Counted from the first letter of the stretch, positions 45,393 through 58,008 are shown. The stretch: 64,000 nucleotides of DNA from Madurella fahalii (GCA_029876055.1 CM056874.1:8308001-8372000), one strand, 5' to 3'. Numbers and translations are program-made. The notes: generated by a model from the letters alone, not told the origin.

Positions 45393-47923
45393 CTATTCCA
45401 CCTTCAACTCCTCGATCTGCTCAGCCAACTCTGGCTCGCCCTTTACGCCAGCATACTTGTTGATCCAGCCCAGCACCTCACGATGCCAGACAAGCGAGTT
45501 CTCGGGCTTCAGAACCCACTTGTTTGTAATGTTAACAGAACTGACAATTGTTTAAGGGTGGATGGACGGGAACTGGGAAAGTGGTCTTACGTGATTCTCG
45601 TCAGGGAACATCAGCAGCTTGCTCGGGATCTTCTTTGCTTGTAGGACATTAAACGGTGCCAGACCCTCGGTGACGGGGAGGCGGTAGTCCAGTTCGCTGT
45701 GAATGATCTGCCACGACAAACCAAGTCAGCCAACGGTTCCCCCACCAGACCTATACAATAGGAATCAACAATGGCTGGTAGCTCACCAATTGCGGAGTCG
45801 CCCACTCGTTGACGAACCTCGCCGGATCCCACTTCTCGTACGCCTCCCGGTTGTCATAGAGGGTGCCCTCAAAGTCATGGATCGGGAAGAACAGCTCCTC
45901 GGTGCACCACTGGTTCAATGTGCTAAACACGCCGTCGTGGCACACGAGGGCTTTGAACTTGCGGCCGAGCGGGTGGCCCTGGATCCAATCTGCCATCATC
46001 ATCATTAATCATCAGCAACTCCCCCTTCAGAGGGAAGATAAGAGAAGAAAGGAAGGGAAAAAGAAAGGAACAGAAAAAACAGTAAAAAATAAACTCACTA
46101 ATCATATACCCCCCATAGCTCGCCCCCAACGCCACCGCTCTTTCCGCATCCACAAACTCCATCTCCTTCACCACGTACTCCCAGCACCTCTCCAGATCCT
46201 CGTACGGCCTGCCCCCCCACTGGCCCCTGATTCCGTCCTGCAGCGCCATGCCGTACCCGGTACTCCCCGTCGGGTTGGGCGCGACGACCACGTAGCCCTG
46301 CTCGGCGAACACGGCGGGGTTCCATCGCGTGCTCCAGGCATCGGCCCACGCGCCCTGCGGCCCGCCGTGGATGAGGAAGCAGAGCGGGTACTTCTTCTTG
46401 GGGTCGAACCCGCTCGGCTTCATGACCAGCGCATGCACGTCGTAGTTGCCGCTGCCCTTGAACGTGATGGATCCGACGCTGTCGCGCGAGAGGCCAAAGG
46501 CTTTGCCTTGCTTAGAGTTAGAGGAGAGGACGGAGAAGGTGTGCGCGGCGGGGTTGACGAGGGTGTAGCATGAGTTGTCGATGAGCGAGGAGGTGGTGAC
46601 AAAGAGGTGGTCGTCGGATTCGTTGTTGTTGCTGCCGTTGTTGTTGCGGTGGAGGAGGTGGAAGTCGGAGACGCTGCCGTCGGTGGTTTTGACCGGGGAG
46701 GGGAGGGAGGTTGCTTTAGAGGGGTCGGAGGGCAATTTCCAGATCAGGGTACGAGCAAAGTGCTCGGCGGTGACGTAGAGTTTGCTGTCGTCCCCGGACC
46801 AGACGATAGCCTCTGGGCGGGAGTCCCAGCCGCCCTGGCCGTCTGAGGTGGCGTAGAATTCTTGGACGGGTTGGTGAGAGAGATCGGTGATGTCGGGAAC
46901 GAGGAGCAAACGCGGCTTGTCGCTCTCGTATTGCTTGTTGCGCATGCGAGTGAAGGCTACCTTGCGGCCACAGTGGGAGAATACAGGATTGTTGACGTAG
47001 CCCTCAAGGCCGGAGGTCTCGACGAGTTGCGGGGAAGGGGGCTTGGGTTCGGTGAAAGTTTTCAGGGGGATGTAGTAGAGATTCGTTTTGGTGTAGATGG
47101 CGGGATCGATGTCGGGGTCCTTGGCCACAAATATCAATCCCGAGGGGCCAACGTCAAAGTCCCCAGTACCTCCAAAGGGTTCGACGGGAGAGGAGAGCCC
47201 AGTTCCGGCCAGAGCATTCGTGAGTGTATCACCGCGGAGCGAATACTTGCCATTGCGGTGCTCGAGCAGCCCGTAAAAGATGGAATTTCGGTTCCTAGTC
47301 ATCCATGTGTCCCAGTGACGGACGAAGAGGCTAGTGTAGACCCTGGCACTGGAATGCGGCTTCTTGGCCGTCTCGGGATTGTACAACTGGCCGTCAGGGG
47401 TTGCCAGGGCCGAGCAGGTAAAAGCGACGGTGTCAGATGTGAGCCTCTTAAGCTTCACGTTGGATATGGGCGCCTTGATACAGGCGACCTCGCAAGCTCT
47501 GCAAATCAGACTCAGTACGGGGGCCGGGCACGCAGATGGGGACAACTCACGCCGAGTTAGGGGACATGGCGCGACGAACCATGAGGCTGGTGCTGCCATT
47601 GTCACCACTCTTCAAGTGGAGAAACTCGTCGTCTCCCAGCCAGACAGGCTCGCTGGCACTGGCATCGTCGACTAGGAGCACTGAGCGGCCAGAGTCGATG
47701 TAGAGGGCCCTGATCTGCACAGTCTTTTTGTGGTCGCGGAAGGAATATGACGACACCTGCAATATGGGGTCAGGAAACTGACGGGTAGACAAAATGGGAT
47801 ACAAGGAACGGCATAGCAAACCGTATATAATGCCAAAGTGCCCGAGGGATTCGGCACTCCCGGTGACCGACGGGGTGCCGAGAGCATCACCTCAGGGGTG
47901 AACTTGGTCGCTGTGAGTGTCAT
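45393..47923 (-). CDS. Serine peptidase, prolyl oligopeptidase family S9C (dipeptidyl-peptidase V-like)
   Basis: Cleaves dipeptides or acylated residues from peptide N-termini. Six exons: 47822-47923, 47551-47756, 46099-47498, 45787-45989, 45591-45707 and 45393-45518, 717 aa. A seven-bladed propeller-like N-terminal half is followed by the alpha/beta hydrolase domain, with LIHGGPQGAWADAW and PNPTGSTGYG. The nucleophile motif GASYGGYM gives Ser563. Asp644 (SELDYRLP) and His676 (DENH) complete the triad, and every triad motif needs correct splicing to read through. The start MTLTATKFTPEV has no signal peptide, unlike the secreted Aspergillus DppV antigen, so a cytosolic enzyme is likely. The first donor (GTTTGC) is unusual and the first intron is the least certain. 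Confidence 0.88.
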
Positions 47924-48557
47924 TCTGTCTCAGTCGTGGTGAGATGAGAGACAGGAAGCAGCAAGATAAAATTCCGGGGAAGCATTGGGTAGGAATAAGA
48001 AGGAGGAATAAGGACCTTCGGGCATCGCCGGGCATTGGGAGGACGGGAGGGGTCCTGGGAAGCTGCAGGCAGTGAGGGGCGCCGAACTATCTGGGCTAAC
48101 CCCGCATTGCCAGGGAAGCTCCAAGCTCCTATCATGATAAGCCATCGGAATTTGCAGCAATCCCCGGGGCCCCCCTTCGATGTGTTTACACTCTGCACGG
48201 CCGAAGCCGCTTTTGCGAGGAGGCTGCTGAAAACAGGTCGATGGCACCTCGGTGTATTGCATTGGAGAACCGTATTATTTGGAACTGCTCCGCAGCGATA
48301 ATATAACTGACGTCCCAATTACCCTCAAATCAAGCCCTGTGAACACCCCCGTTCTACTTCAGATGGAATGCCCGTATGATTTCCCATTCACCACTTGACG
48401 CCGTTACCAAATGTGTCCGCGGCCCCTCAAACGCCGTATCTATGGCTCGTCCGATCCACCAAAACGCAGGGTATATAACACTACCGGTATCACACCAACC
48501 GAAAATCCAAAGACGCCAACCCCCGTCCTTATCCCATACCGCAATGGCCCCGGCCCG
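47924..48557. other. Intergenic region
   Basis: 634 nt between the peptidase start and the EAF6 stop, both minus strand. It holds the peptidase promoter and the EAF6 3' end. No gene or clear motif. Confidence 0.5.
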
Positions 48558-49315
48558 TCACCTCCTCACAGCCCCAAAGCTAGTCCTAATCTTCTTGGTC
48601 TCCCTCGAGTCAGTCTCACTGTCCTCCACTCCCCCAGCAGCCGCTGCGCCGCCACTCTTCTTGTTCTTCTTTCCCGTCTGCCTCCCGCCGGTAGCACTCG
48701 TAGGGGTTGGCGCGCGAGATGCTCGGTCCTTATTGCCAAAACTACTCGACATTGGCGTAGGCGCGTGCGACGCGGGTGTCGAGGCGGGTGTTTGCGCGTC
48801 CTGTTTCCGGAATCAGTTCTGGATTGCTGAAATGAGGAGTTGCGTCTTTGGGGGGTTCAGCATACCGTCGCCATCGCAGCATTATACGACACGGAGCTCC
48901 TTGAAAACACCCTGTACGTATCGGCGAGACCCGTCTTGCGGCGCTGCGCGGCCGCCGTGCCCGCCCCCTTAGTGTAGTTGTCGAAGCCGACGATGATGTT
49001 CCCGCTGGGCGTATTCTCGAGATATTCTGCTTCTTTCTGCGCGATAAGTTCTTCGGTTGCGGCCTGTTATTTCGTCCATCAGTCATAACCCTAATTCCAA
49101 TTTCTCTGCATTTTAATCCGCATTCGATAGAGGGAGGGACGCACCAGCTTCTTGTCTAACATTCTCTTGCGCGCAATCAGCTCCTTTAAATGCTGCCGCT
49201 GCTTCTCATAAAAAGGTATCCCAGCTGCAGCCGATGACGATGCTGATGCCCCGTCCACGCCATTCGCGGCGGCAGCTGCTGGCTTGGGGGCGCTAGATGC
49301 TGAATTCTCGGTCAT
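48558..49315 (-). CDS. EAF6: Chromatin modification-related protein EAF6
   Basis: Small shared subunit of NuA4 and related histone acetyltransferase complexes. Three exons: 49145-49315, 48866-49063 and 48558-48800, all phase 0, 203 aa. A low-complexity Ala/Ser leader is followed by the conserved coiled coil, starting YEKQRQHLKELIARKRMLDK and continuing in exon 2 with EELIAQKEAEYLENTPSGN. Next comes the family hallmark IIVGFDNYTKG and AAAQRRKTGLADTYRVFSRS. The C-terminal exon is Ser/Thr/Lys-rich and disordered, as in other ascomycete members. The coiled coil normally docks on the Epl1-Esa1 module. Confidence 0.9.
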
Positions 49316-49985
49316 TCTCGAGTTGTGAGTCTGAATAACGTTGCTGTTGCTGTCGCTGATGTTGTCGCTGCCTGGAATGGGTGTTCTGGTTGAATAGGAA
49401 GAACGTCGTAATGGCTTTGGATTGAAGGATTAGAAAGGTCGTTGAAGGCCCCGGCAAGCCAGTTACTATTGACGCGCTGGAGGATGGCCAATCAAAACAC
49501 AGGATTCACCCACCTCGCATGTACAACACCATGGAACCTTCAATGCGGAAGCATCCTTGATTCCCATACCAACAGTTTAGTTGCGCACCAGTACTGAGAT
49601 GGATCTATATGCCTGCAGTCATACCCGGGTATAATTGCTTCTGGAAGCCGAGTCGCATTATATGTAGCAACAATCAAGTCTCTATTGACTCCAACCTTCG
49701 ACTTCCAAGGAGCAACAGTGCAAGTTGTCTTACAAATGGAGCTATGCCGTATGAGCAACACGGGACAGCGGAGGCAAATTGAAAACTTGAGCTTTGATTG
49801 GACTATCTACTTCGACTGTGCTCAAATGTCTGCTAACCTGAAGGAATTCAGAGAATTGCGCTGAGCCCGTTGGTATTTTGGGGGGATTTGATCTCACAGC
49901 TCCCAAGCCCTCGGCCTAGCCAATGTGAAAATGCCATGAACGCCAATAACCACGATGTGTACGTATGCAGAAGGGAATGCGAGCT
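49316..49985. other. Intergenic region
   Basis: 670 nt upstream of EAF6 and downstream of the PWI gene. No gene, repeat or RNA is recognised. Confidence 0.5.
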
Positions 49986-51759
49986 TCAAGTAGCGTTAGC
50001 CTCGACATTGTCGTCTCCGCTTTTCGAGGATCTCATCTTCTTGATTTTCTCCTTTAGTTCCCTCTCGCGGAGCTCGTTGGCTGATTTTGCGTCCTGTTAG
50101 CCAAGTCAGTTACATATCAACGCCTCCATGTCCCGTCCAAAACGTACCTGCTTCGAACTTGACGCTAGTGCGTCGTCACGGGAAGATCGAGGTCTGTCTT
50201 CAGCGCCTGAACCATCAGCCGATCTATTCCGTGAAGAAGAATACGAAGATGCATAAGAGCCTCTGCGGCCCCTGGGCCCGCCCCTCGGGCTGTCGTTGCT
50301 GCCCGCACGTTTCCGCCGAGGCTTCCCTCTCTCGCGCGAACGACGGCGGGGGGAGCGGCGTCGGCTATCATACGAGCTAGCAGGACTAATACTGCGACTC
50401 TCACTGCGGGTTCGACCTCTGTTCTGGTCTTGGCGAGGGGTTCGAGAGGCGCTACGACTGCCACGTCTCGGCCGCCTCGGTGGCGTGCGACTGGGGTTTC
50501 GAGAATAGCGCGATAATCTGGACGAGGATGTAGACACCGATCGGCTATGGCGTGGGGATCGGCTTCCGGACAGGCTGCGGCTCGAGCTCCTGCCGCGGCT
50601 TCGGCTACTAGACGGAGAGTAACGGCGGCGCTTTGGTGACGGTGAGCCACGGTCTGACGACACCGAACGTGTACGGCCGCGGCGGCGGGGCTCCCTAACC
50701 GGTGACCGGCGTCGTTTGGGCGCATCCCTATAGGGCGGGGTGCGAGACCGGGACCTTGCGCGCCGTCGACGAGGCGGGGGACTGGACGAGCGAGAGGCAG
50801 ACCATCTGCTCCCGTCAACGATGGAGCTGCGTGAAGGGGACCGAGAAGAGGTTGAGCGCATCGAAACAGACCGAGAACGGGACCTTCGACGTCTGTCATC
50901 GTACCGACCACCGCGCCGTGGGGGGGCGAGCCTCCACGTGGCACATATGTATCTTTCCAACCACCTCGGGGCCCTCCACGTCCGCCACGGTCACCCCGGT
51001 CACGCCAGCGAGGGGGCGAACGAGACCGACCACCACGCCCGAAGCCCCCTCGATCTCTGTCGTCTCGACCCCCGCGCCACGAATCGACCCGGCCCGGGCC
51101 TCCTCCCCCTCGGCCGCCCCTGCCGCGGTCTCGGCGCTCGAACTCCTCTCGCCGCTGGCGGGCCTCTTCGGCAGCCTTGTCCGCCTCGATCTGTTCCAAA
51201 CGAATCAGCCACTGCCCCTAAACCACCCGAGATTAAATCACCCACCTTCTCTTGCATCAACTCCAACTTCTTCGCCTCCAGCAGCTCTTTCGGGACGCCC
51301 TGAGGGCTAGCCTGCGCACTAAGCAGGAGCTTCCACAGATCTTTGCAGAACGCCGGCGTGTCCTTATCGAGGAACCCAGTCAGTTGGATCTGAAGCGACT
51401 TGATATCGGGCTGCCGCACACTTCCTTGTTAGCGATTATTCCCACCAAGACAAGTCGTCATTCTGATGATAAGCAAGGCGGACTCACGTATCTCCCCCCC
51501 TCAATCAAGTTGAAGATCAGCTCGATAACGACATCATCCTCGCTGCCCAGAATCTCGGTAACGCGGTTGGCGATCCATCTGCCCAACAAAGGTCAACCGA
51601 GGTTAGCAAAAAAATTGATCTCAACAATACGACGTGCAAGCGGGAATAAACCTACTTCTTCATAACCTGCAAATTCACTTTCTGCATGTCCACCTTCTGA
51701 TTAAACTCGGCGGGAAACTTCGTGCTCTTCAAGAGCTTCGCGTCGACGCCGGTCGCCAT
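49986..51759 (-). CDS. PWI-domain, RS-rich splicing factor (SRRM1-like), with one frame break
   Basis: SRm160/SRRM1-type coactivator of pre-mRNA splicing; the PWI domain binds nucleic acid. Five exons: 51656-51759, 51488-51578, 51246-51410, 50148-51190 and 49986-50093, about 503 aa. The PWI domain (about residues 20-115) is rebuilt exactly over three exons, with KKWIANRVTEILGSEDDVV, IFNLIEGGRY, PDIKSLQIQLTGFLDKDTPA and LELMQEK. Exon 4 encodes RGG then long SR/RS repeats. The RGG part and the RS part are in different frames, meeting at a C7 run (plus-strand G7 at 50930-50936). One more C would join them as GGSPPPRRGGRYDD. A real loss of the RS tail in so conserved a gene is unlikely, so a sequence error is my preferred reading. 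The final exon encodes a charged helix. Confidence 0.85.
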
Positions 51760-52813
51760 GATGCGGGGGTGTGCTGCTCTCTTCTCTTCTTCTCGTGTGG
51801 TTTCGTCGGTCTCGCTTCCTGGCCCCTCCCAGAAACTTCCCAGGCTAGCCTTTTTCTCCGAGGTTGCGTTGCACGTCCGACCGGCAGAGAACAATTGCGG
51901 CTTCCGCTTGATCCGAAAAGGGGAATGATGCAGTCTCGTCTCGTCCGTTCGGATATTGCTGCGGAAACTGCGCGAAGCACGAGCAAGAGATGACGGATGT
52001 CCGAAGAAAAGTAGCAGAAGCGCGTGCGACGGAGAGTTGCAAGGCAGCCGGTTGTCACCGTTTTGTTGTGGGTCTTCTTCTAACTTAGCTTTGTACGGTG
52101 GAGTTTCAATGGAGCACTAAGCTCGGCGTGGTGATCGAGCAGGGGGACGTTGCGTAGCGCAAACTGCAGGCCCTCATGTGGTGGGGCACTGGGCCGGGCG
52201 TGGGTTGGACCCACTATTCTGCCTTAACCATGCTCGCGCGCTGTTCCAGTGATTAAAGATGACGGGATGGAAGAGAGGTGAGCGGGATCACAAGGTGGTC
52301 ATATTAAATGCCTCATCGGAGTCCCGCATGGACAATAATCGAGACCTTTTGAGATGGTTGATGTAGGTTTGCGACTGCGAATTTTGTATTAAACTTTAAA
52401 ACAGAGTTGTCCACAATTAGAGAGGTGTAAATACTGTACGAGCGCGTCGCGGGGTGATCGCCGCAAGCCAAGATTGCCCTGTACACTCTAGGTGGCGAAC
52501 GCGACGGTCCTGTTGTCTCCCCGACGCCAAATATACTTTTCAGCACCGCAGTCCGTGTCCCCAACAAAGCCATCACCTCCCTGTCCGTATTTCCCAACCT
52601 GTACTATGCCCCCTTGCCAAAACGCCGTGATAATAGCAACAGTCCGTCGTAATACCCGTCCTGCAATCCATCGGTCCCATGATCCCATAAATAACCCGCA
52701 CTGCATCTTGATCATCAGGTAGGGCATGCAAAGGGCATGCAATAACCATGCTCATACAAAACCCAGCCGTGGGGAGGATGAAGCACACGAATACCGCCAT
52801 CCTCACGAACGGC
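51760..52813. other. Intergenic region
   Basis: About 1 kb containing the promoter of the PWI gene and the 3' end of the next minus-strand gene. Nothing further is supported. Confidence 0.5.
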
Positions 52814-53507
52814 TCAAGAGCTTTTGGGATAGGTCAATCTCATTCGCCCCGAGTCCCCATCCTTCTTCTCGGCCTGCTGCCGCGCGTGCAGCGCATCAAT
52901 CTTCTCCCTCAACTTGTTCAAACTCCGATTGTCCTGATCCTTCAGCTTGGCGCGTATCTCGTATAGAGCCATGAGCGAGTTGGCCCGCTCAACGTCTTCT
53001 TCGATCTGTTGATCCCGCCAACGGGCGCATTTTAGTACTTGACTCGTCGAGGAGACTATGGAGGAGGTGAATGCGAGAAGGGTAACGGTGCTGACCTCTG
53101 CGTCTCGCCGCGGCGTGCCCGGGATCGAGCCGTATGCTGAGTTGGTCCGCGTGTTGGGCGGCGTGAGAATGCGCCGCCCGTACTTGTCAAACTTTGCAGG
53201 CGAGGCGGTCCGCGAGATAAACGAAGCATTTGATCCTGCTGAGCCAGCGGAGCCCCTCCGCTGATGATGCCGCCGGTCTGGCCGGCTGTGTAGTTGTTCT
53301 GATGGCTTTCCTGATTCCGAAGATGTGGATGTCGTCGTGGTGGTCTTGTTGGCATTGACTAGAGCGATGGCGGCCTGTGATTCTTGCTGTGGCAACGTAT
53401 CAGTAACGCGGAAAGATATACGCATCGCAAAGAAAGCGCTCGCGACGTACCGCCGCGTTCAGGTCGCTCAGGTCGGCGAGCATCTGTGCCAGTTGAATGC
53501 TCTCCAT
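52814..53507 (-). CDS. Uncharacterised small protein with C-terminal helix
   Basis: Three phase-0 exons, 53451-53507, 53096-53386 and 52814-53005, give 179 aa. The ATG at 53507 opens a short helix (MESIQLAQMLADLSDLNAA). The middle is disordered and Ser/Thr/Arg-rich with a PAKFDKYGRRILTPP motif. The last 60 residues form a probable coiled coil (ERANSLMALYEIRAKLKDQD, then KLREKIDALHARQQ). The donor after exon 2 (GTCAGC) is weak. Clean phases, codon bias and a domain-like end argue for a real gene, probably one of the conserved but unnamed ascomycete proteins. I do not recognise a function. Confidence 0.65.
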
Positions 53508-55735
53508 TTTATTCGCGGTCCTCTAGGCGGGTAGGTAGTGTGTGTCGTCTATGAACCACGAAGAGAATGTGTGATCGGGCGTGTTGTTATTACCAGTATT
53601 ATTGCTCAGAAAGTTCAAGCTTAGAAAGGTTGTCCGTGACGTGGAATTGAGGTTGCGTGGCCTGTAGGTATGCTGCTTTGGTTTCACAGAGATTTTCCAG
53701 GGTGAGGCGAAGAATAGCCGCAGATTATGTTGGCGTTGCCAAGTTAATTACTAGCGGCAGAGCTAGAAGGGGCCAAATGCGGTCAGGAGGCAATCGGCAT
53801 GCTGCCGAACGAAACTGGACGGGAAGGCTGGGATCCAGCTACTGTAAGCTTTTGGCTTTGTCCACTGACTTGGTGGGGAGAGCGGGCGCCCGTCGGGACC
53901 GACAGGGGAGCCGTTGCTCGTTCGTCAGGTCGCCAAACGGTTCGCGGCAGGGTCGCGTGGAGCCCCGCATCTTCCTGTTTACTGGGAAACCCCGTGCCCC
54001 TCCCAAAGTAGCTTACGGAATCAACCCAGCCGTGCTCGTGTGTGTGTCGGTCGCTTCTCTTTGTCGGTGAACTCTCGGCCTCGCCGTTTCGAACCCTTGC
54101 ATTCCGCTTCCCATTTTTGAGGAGCCTCTCGGTCCGTTGGAAGTCCGGTTGCAAATAAATTCAGATGCAGACAAAACTTGAGGTTACAAGCGTCAGTGAT
54201 CTAGAAAAAAAATCGACTTTACCGTATCTCATCCTACTGAAAGTGATAGCCTACCTTAACATTGCTTTAATTTTGGTCAGATGCGGTGTTTTATGGCCAT
54301 AAAAAAACAAGCGGGTCCCAAGCTCCCCGACGACGTGAGGCCTGGCTTCATATTAGCCTCTCATGTCTATATACGGTTCCCTTTCGTATCACGCTCTCTC
54401 TTGTCTGTTCACTGTGATTCTTCGGCACGAGCCGTTAATCATTAAGAGATGGTGCTGGCGATCTACCTTTCTCAACTAAGGTAGTCATTCTTCCTCTGGC
54501 CACTAACTAAGTCATCGGATCCGGAACATCGTTTCGTTAGCCGGAAGATGCATTCCAGCTCCTGCAACCGAGTGCGGGGATAACGGAGCTCCGGAGTGTA
54601 TTAACTGCTGAGTGGTGTGTCAGGAACGAGACTGGAAATCCAGAAAATCCCGTGGAGGAAGTAAGAACCGTTACGTTGTAAAGACGATCGCATCAAAAGT
54701 GACGGTCATGGGGTCGTCCTCAGCATATGCAATCCTCTTGATGCCGCGCTCCTCCGAAGATCTGACTATCGTCTTAAATAGATTGGCTTCATCTGGCGTC
54801 GACTTCTGTACATGCATGATAGTATTCATGAGTTGCGTCCTACTAGTCCTTATTGGCCCTCTAAAGCCAATTTAAACAAATGTACAACAATTTGACTGCG
54901 TCTCTGCATAGTATGACCGTACGTATCTAAACACATTCCGTTTAAAATAGTAAGCAACGGATAAGAAATGAAAATGAAGAAAAGAAAAAGAGAGAAAAGA
55001 GAAAAAAGGGAGAGAGAGAGAGAAGAAAGAGAAAGAAAAGATGGAAGAAAAAGAGGGAAGAAAAGAATGGAAAGTCAATAAAAAAGAACAAGAAATCTGT
55101 TCTAATGTTTTGCATGTGATCATTTGGTAAATGAATTTAGGAAATTTCTCCTAACAACGCAATACGTCGTTAATAGCACCTGTAGAAGTGAAGAGCTGAG
55201 ATATTCCGAGGTAGTCAGATACAGTCGGACTATCACATGATAGGCTCGATTTATCAAATCGGACCCGCCTTGCAAAACCAAATCGTGGTTGACCCTGCTT
55301 GCTACAACAATGTTAATATTTAGTGGGGGAAAACCGGGCGGGGTCCCTCTGGTCAGAGGGTCACACTTGCTAGGATAGCGCCCGGGGCGCTGGAACTTGC
55401 CGTGGGCCCATTTTTTCTTTCACACCAAAAGTAGTTCCGTCCTGACCATTGCTCCTTAGACAGGACAATCCTTTCAACGCTCTTTTCCACACCTGTTGCA
55501 GGCTCAACTGACGAGCTTTCTTTGCGTGCAAAGCGATCTCCCTCTGATCAGAGGGAACTCTATCTGCACATGTTGTTTTGACCTTGTTTAGGCTGCAGGG
55601 ACCCAATTTGTGGTGGTGTCGCCTGGCCTGTCTCGTCTATCTTGTCTGTCTGGCATCTGGCCACCCACGCCCCTCCGTTTGGATGGGTATGTGGGTGTAG
55701 ATGTGTGTTTCTGCACCATTTCAATATCACATCTA
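53508..55735. other. Gene-poor, partly A+T-rich spacer
   Basis: 2.2 kb boundary between the housekeeping block and the right flank. From about 54160 the DNA becomes A+T-rich with a polypurine tract (listed separately). No gene or transposon ends could be identified. Confidence 0.5.
54960..55077 (+). repeat. Polypurine tract
   Basis: About 115 nt made almost only of A and G on the plus strand (GAAAA, GAGAG and GAAGA units), broken by only a few T. The strong strand asymmetry explains the Phe/Ser/Leu-rich minus-strand ORF there. Confidence 0.85.
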
Positions 55736-58008
55736 ATGGATTCAGCGAGCGAATTGGAGCGCCTAAGGCTCGCATTAGAGGAGTCACAACGGCAGCTCCA
55801 GGCCGAGAGGAACGAACGCAAGCGACAGGAAGAGCGCGCGCGGAATGCTGAGGCGGAGGTTTCGCCCACCACACTCAGCCAGTACCTAAAGTACTGTCAT
55901 GATCTTCTCTTCCGTGGTCTCGAAGTGCAGCTCGACCCGTCTATGTCGTCAGGTGGAAGCTCTACCGATGTGAAGGGCAAATATTACCCTCTGTTTCTTC
56001 GACCTTGGGACAACTTCATCCAGACACAGCGCCATCATTTTGACATCATGAAAAATGCCCTAGGAGACAAGTAGCTCTTTCTTTCACGGTCACAGATTCT
56101 CGGAATTCGGCGTCGCAGGGGTTCGAACCCCGTGGCTAATGAGGACGATATCAGGCCCTTCGAGCATCTTGCCGTGGAGGGTCCTGTCGAAGACATCATC
56201 GAAGCTCTGGGCGTCAAAGCCAGGACAGATCAGGCCCTACAGGCATTCAACTTTTCGTCCATCTCCTTCATGAACCATTCTTACAACATCAGTGGAGACA
56301 GCGTCACGGGAGAGTATGGCGACACGGGCTCGAGTGGCGTCGGTGATGACAGGGAGAAGGAGCAACGACGACGCTCACCAACAAAAAGACCCGCATATGG
56401 AAACAGGAGGTTATGTCCAGACCGGCGCTGTATCCGCGAGGATCGATTTGGGACCCGTACGACGGCATTCGTCGTTGAGTACAAGCCCGCACACAAGGTG
56501 CGACCGGAACACCTCCAACAATCACTCTCTATAAGGGATTTGTTTACAGAGGTGATCAGACGAACTATAAGCACCAAGCTCAGTACCGATCCGGATGGGC
56601 GACTAAAGACAGATACGTTGGTGGCGATGATTCTCACGCAGACGTTTGACTATATGATCAATTTTGGTCTTGAGTACAGCTACCTTACTGCTGGCAAGTC
56701 TTTAGTTTTCCTCCGGGTTAAAGAGGACGATCCTAGAACATTGTATTACACTTTGATTACACCGGACGGGGAGGGTGATGGTGAGGATGAAGCCGTGGAA
56801 GAGTTCGAAACCGCAGTTGCACAGGTCGCAAGCTTCTGTCTGTCGACTTTCCAATCCACGAAGCGTACGGAGGCTTGGGTAACCGCTGCGCAGAACTCAT
56901 TACGTCAGTGGCTGATTCCTTATCCGGAGATGGAATGCGAGACGTCAGCGGGGGAGGAGACGGCTGAGCAAGCAAGCCAGTCATCAGACCGAACCTTTGA
57001 CTCAGAATCAACCACTTCTATGCCATTGCGGACGGTCGGGCTGCGCTCGAGGTCTTCGTGTAACCCGGGGGCAGACCACGACGGCGGACGGGACGACGGT
57101 GAGGACGATGATGGCCATATACCCCGACACCTACTGACAGCTCCGGAGAGCTCCAGGGCTCGGAGCAAGCGGAAAGAGGCCCCGTCGTCTGACAACGGTA
57201 GTCCTAGTGGTAGTGGCACCTCTCCAGCGACCGAAGGACACACGCGGCAGTACTGCACGCAGACCTGTTTGTTAGGGTTGAAGAGGGGATGGGACCTGGA
57301 TGATGCCTGCCCGAACGTAGCATCGCACCGCACTGTCGCAGGTGGTAGTTGCCACCCAATTCGCGCTGCTGAGCTCGCATATCTAATCCGGGAGCAGCTT
57401 AGGCTCTATAGGGACCGAGACTGCGAGCCGCTCGAGAAGTATGGCAAGCACGGAGCGAGGGGGACACTCTTCAAGCTCACCCTGGCGCCTTATGGATACA
57501 CTTTTGTGGGTAAGGGGACGGTGTTGGAAAATGTGCGGCACTTGTTGTACGAAGGGAAGGTATATAGGCGTTTGGAGAAGCTACAGGGCAAAGTCGTGCC
57601 TGTGTTCCTAGGGAACATCGACCTAATTGAGCCGTACCGCTCACCGCCATGCACTCGTACTACTTTACCGGGGCGAGAATCGAGCACATGCTGCTTATGT
57701 CATGGGTAGGCGAACGGGCTACGCGGGGGACAGCGCCAGATCTGGCGGCAGGGGTAGCGCATGCGTTGCAAGCGGTCCTAGGGGAGGGCGTCGCGCACAA
57801 TGACGAACGTGCGGCGAACCTGTTATGGAGTGAGGAGCGCCGTTGCGTTATGCTCGTTGACTTCGACCGCGCAAGCCTACTGCCGCTCCACACACGGTTC
57901 AAGACACCGTCAACAAAAAGGAAGGCAAGGGATGATGATTTTGATGTCTTCCAGGGAAATACGTCTCAGGACAAGCGCGTGGTTTCGCGCAATGGGTCGG
58001 ACAAGTGA
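55736..58008 (+). pseudogene. Fungal kinase-like family gene, broken by a stop and a frameshift
   Basis: Belongs to a multicopy Pezizomycotina family with an N-terminal helical part, a region typified by FVVEYKPAHKV and MILTQTFDYMINFGLEYSYL, a cysteine segment (RQYCTQTCLLGL...CPN...CHP) and a C-terminal kinase-like fold. The last part shows GKHGARGTLFKLTLAPYGYT, LQGKVVPVFLGNIDL, MLLMSWVGE, an HRD-like HNDERAANLL and a DFG-like VDFDRA, so catalysis is doubtful. The start is ATG 55736 (MDSASELERLRLALEE). A TAG at 56072-56074 interrupts a frame that otherwise continues for 545 codons. CAG to TAG is a CpA to TpA change. Near 57648 one base is missing between EPYRSPP and the HSYYFTG frame. Alternatively, a 48-nt intron (56071-56118) would remove the TAG, but its donor is poor and the segment it removes looks like family sequence. 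Confidence 0.7.

Noticed and set aside
50165..50920. Long Pro/Ala/Arg/Val frame continuing the PWI gene after the C7 run
   Set aside because: The alternative frame gives continuous SR/RS repeats and leads into a good terminal exon, so this frame is out of register.
56118..56131. GGGGTTCGAACCCC, like a tRNA T-arm
   Set aside because: No matching acceptor, D or anticodon arms around it; it lies inside the kinase-like coding region.
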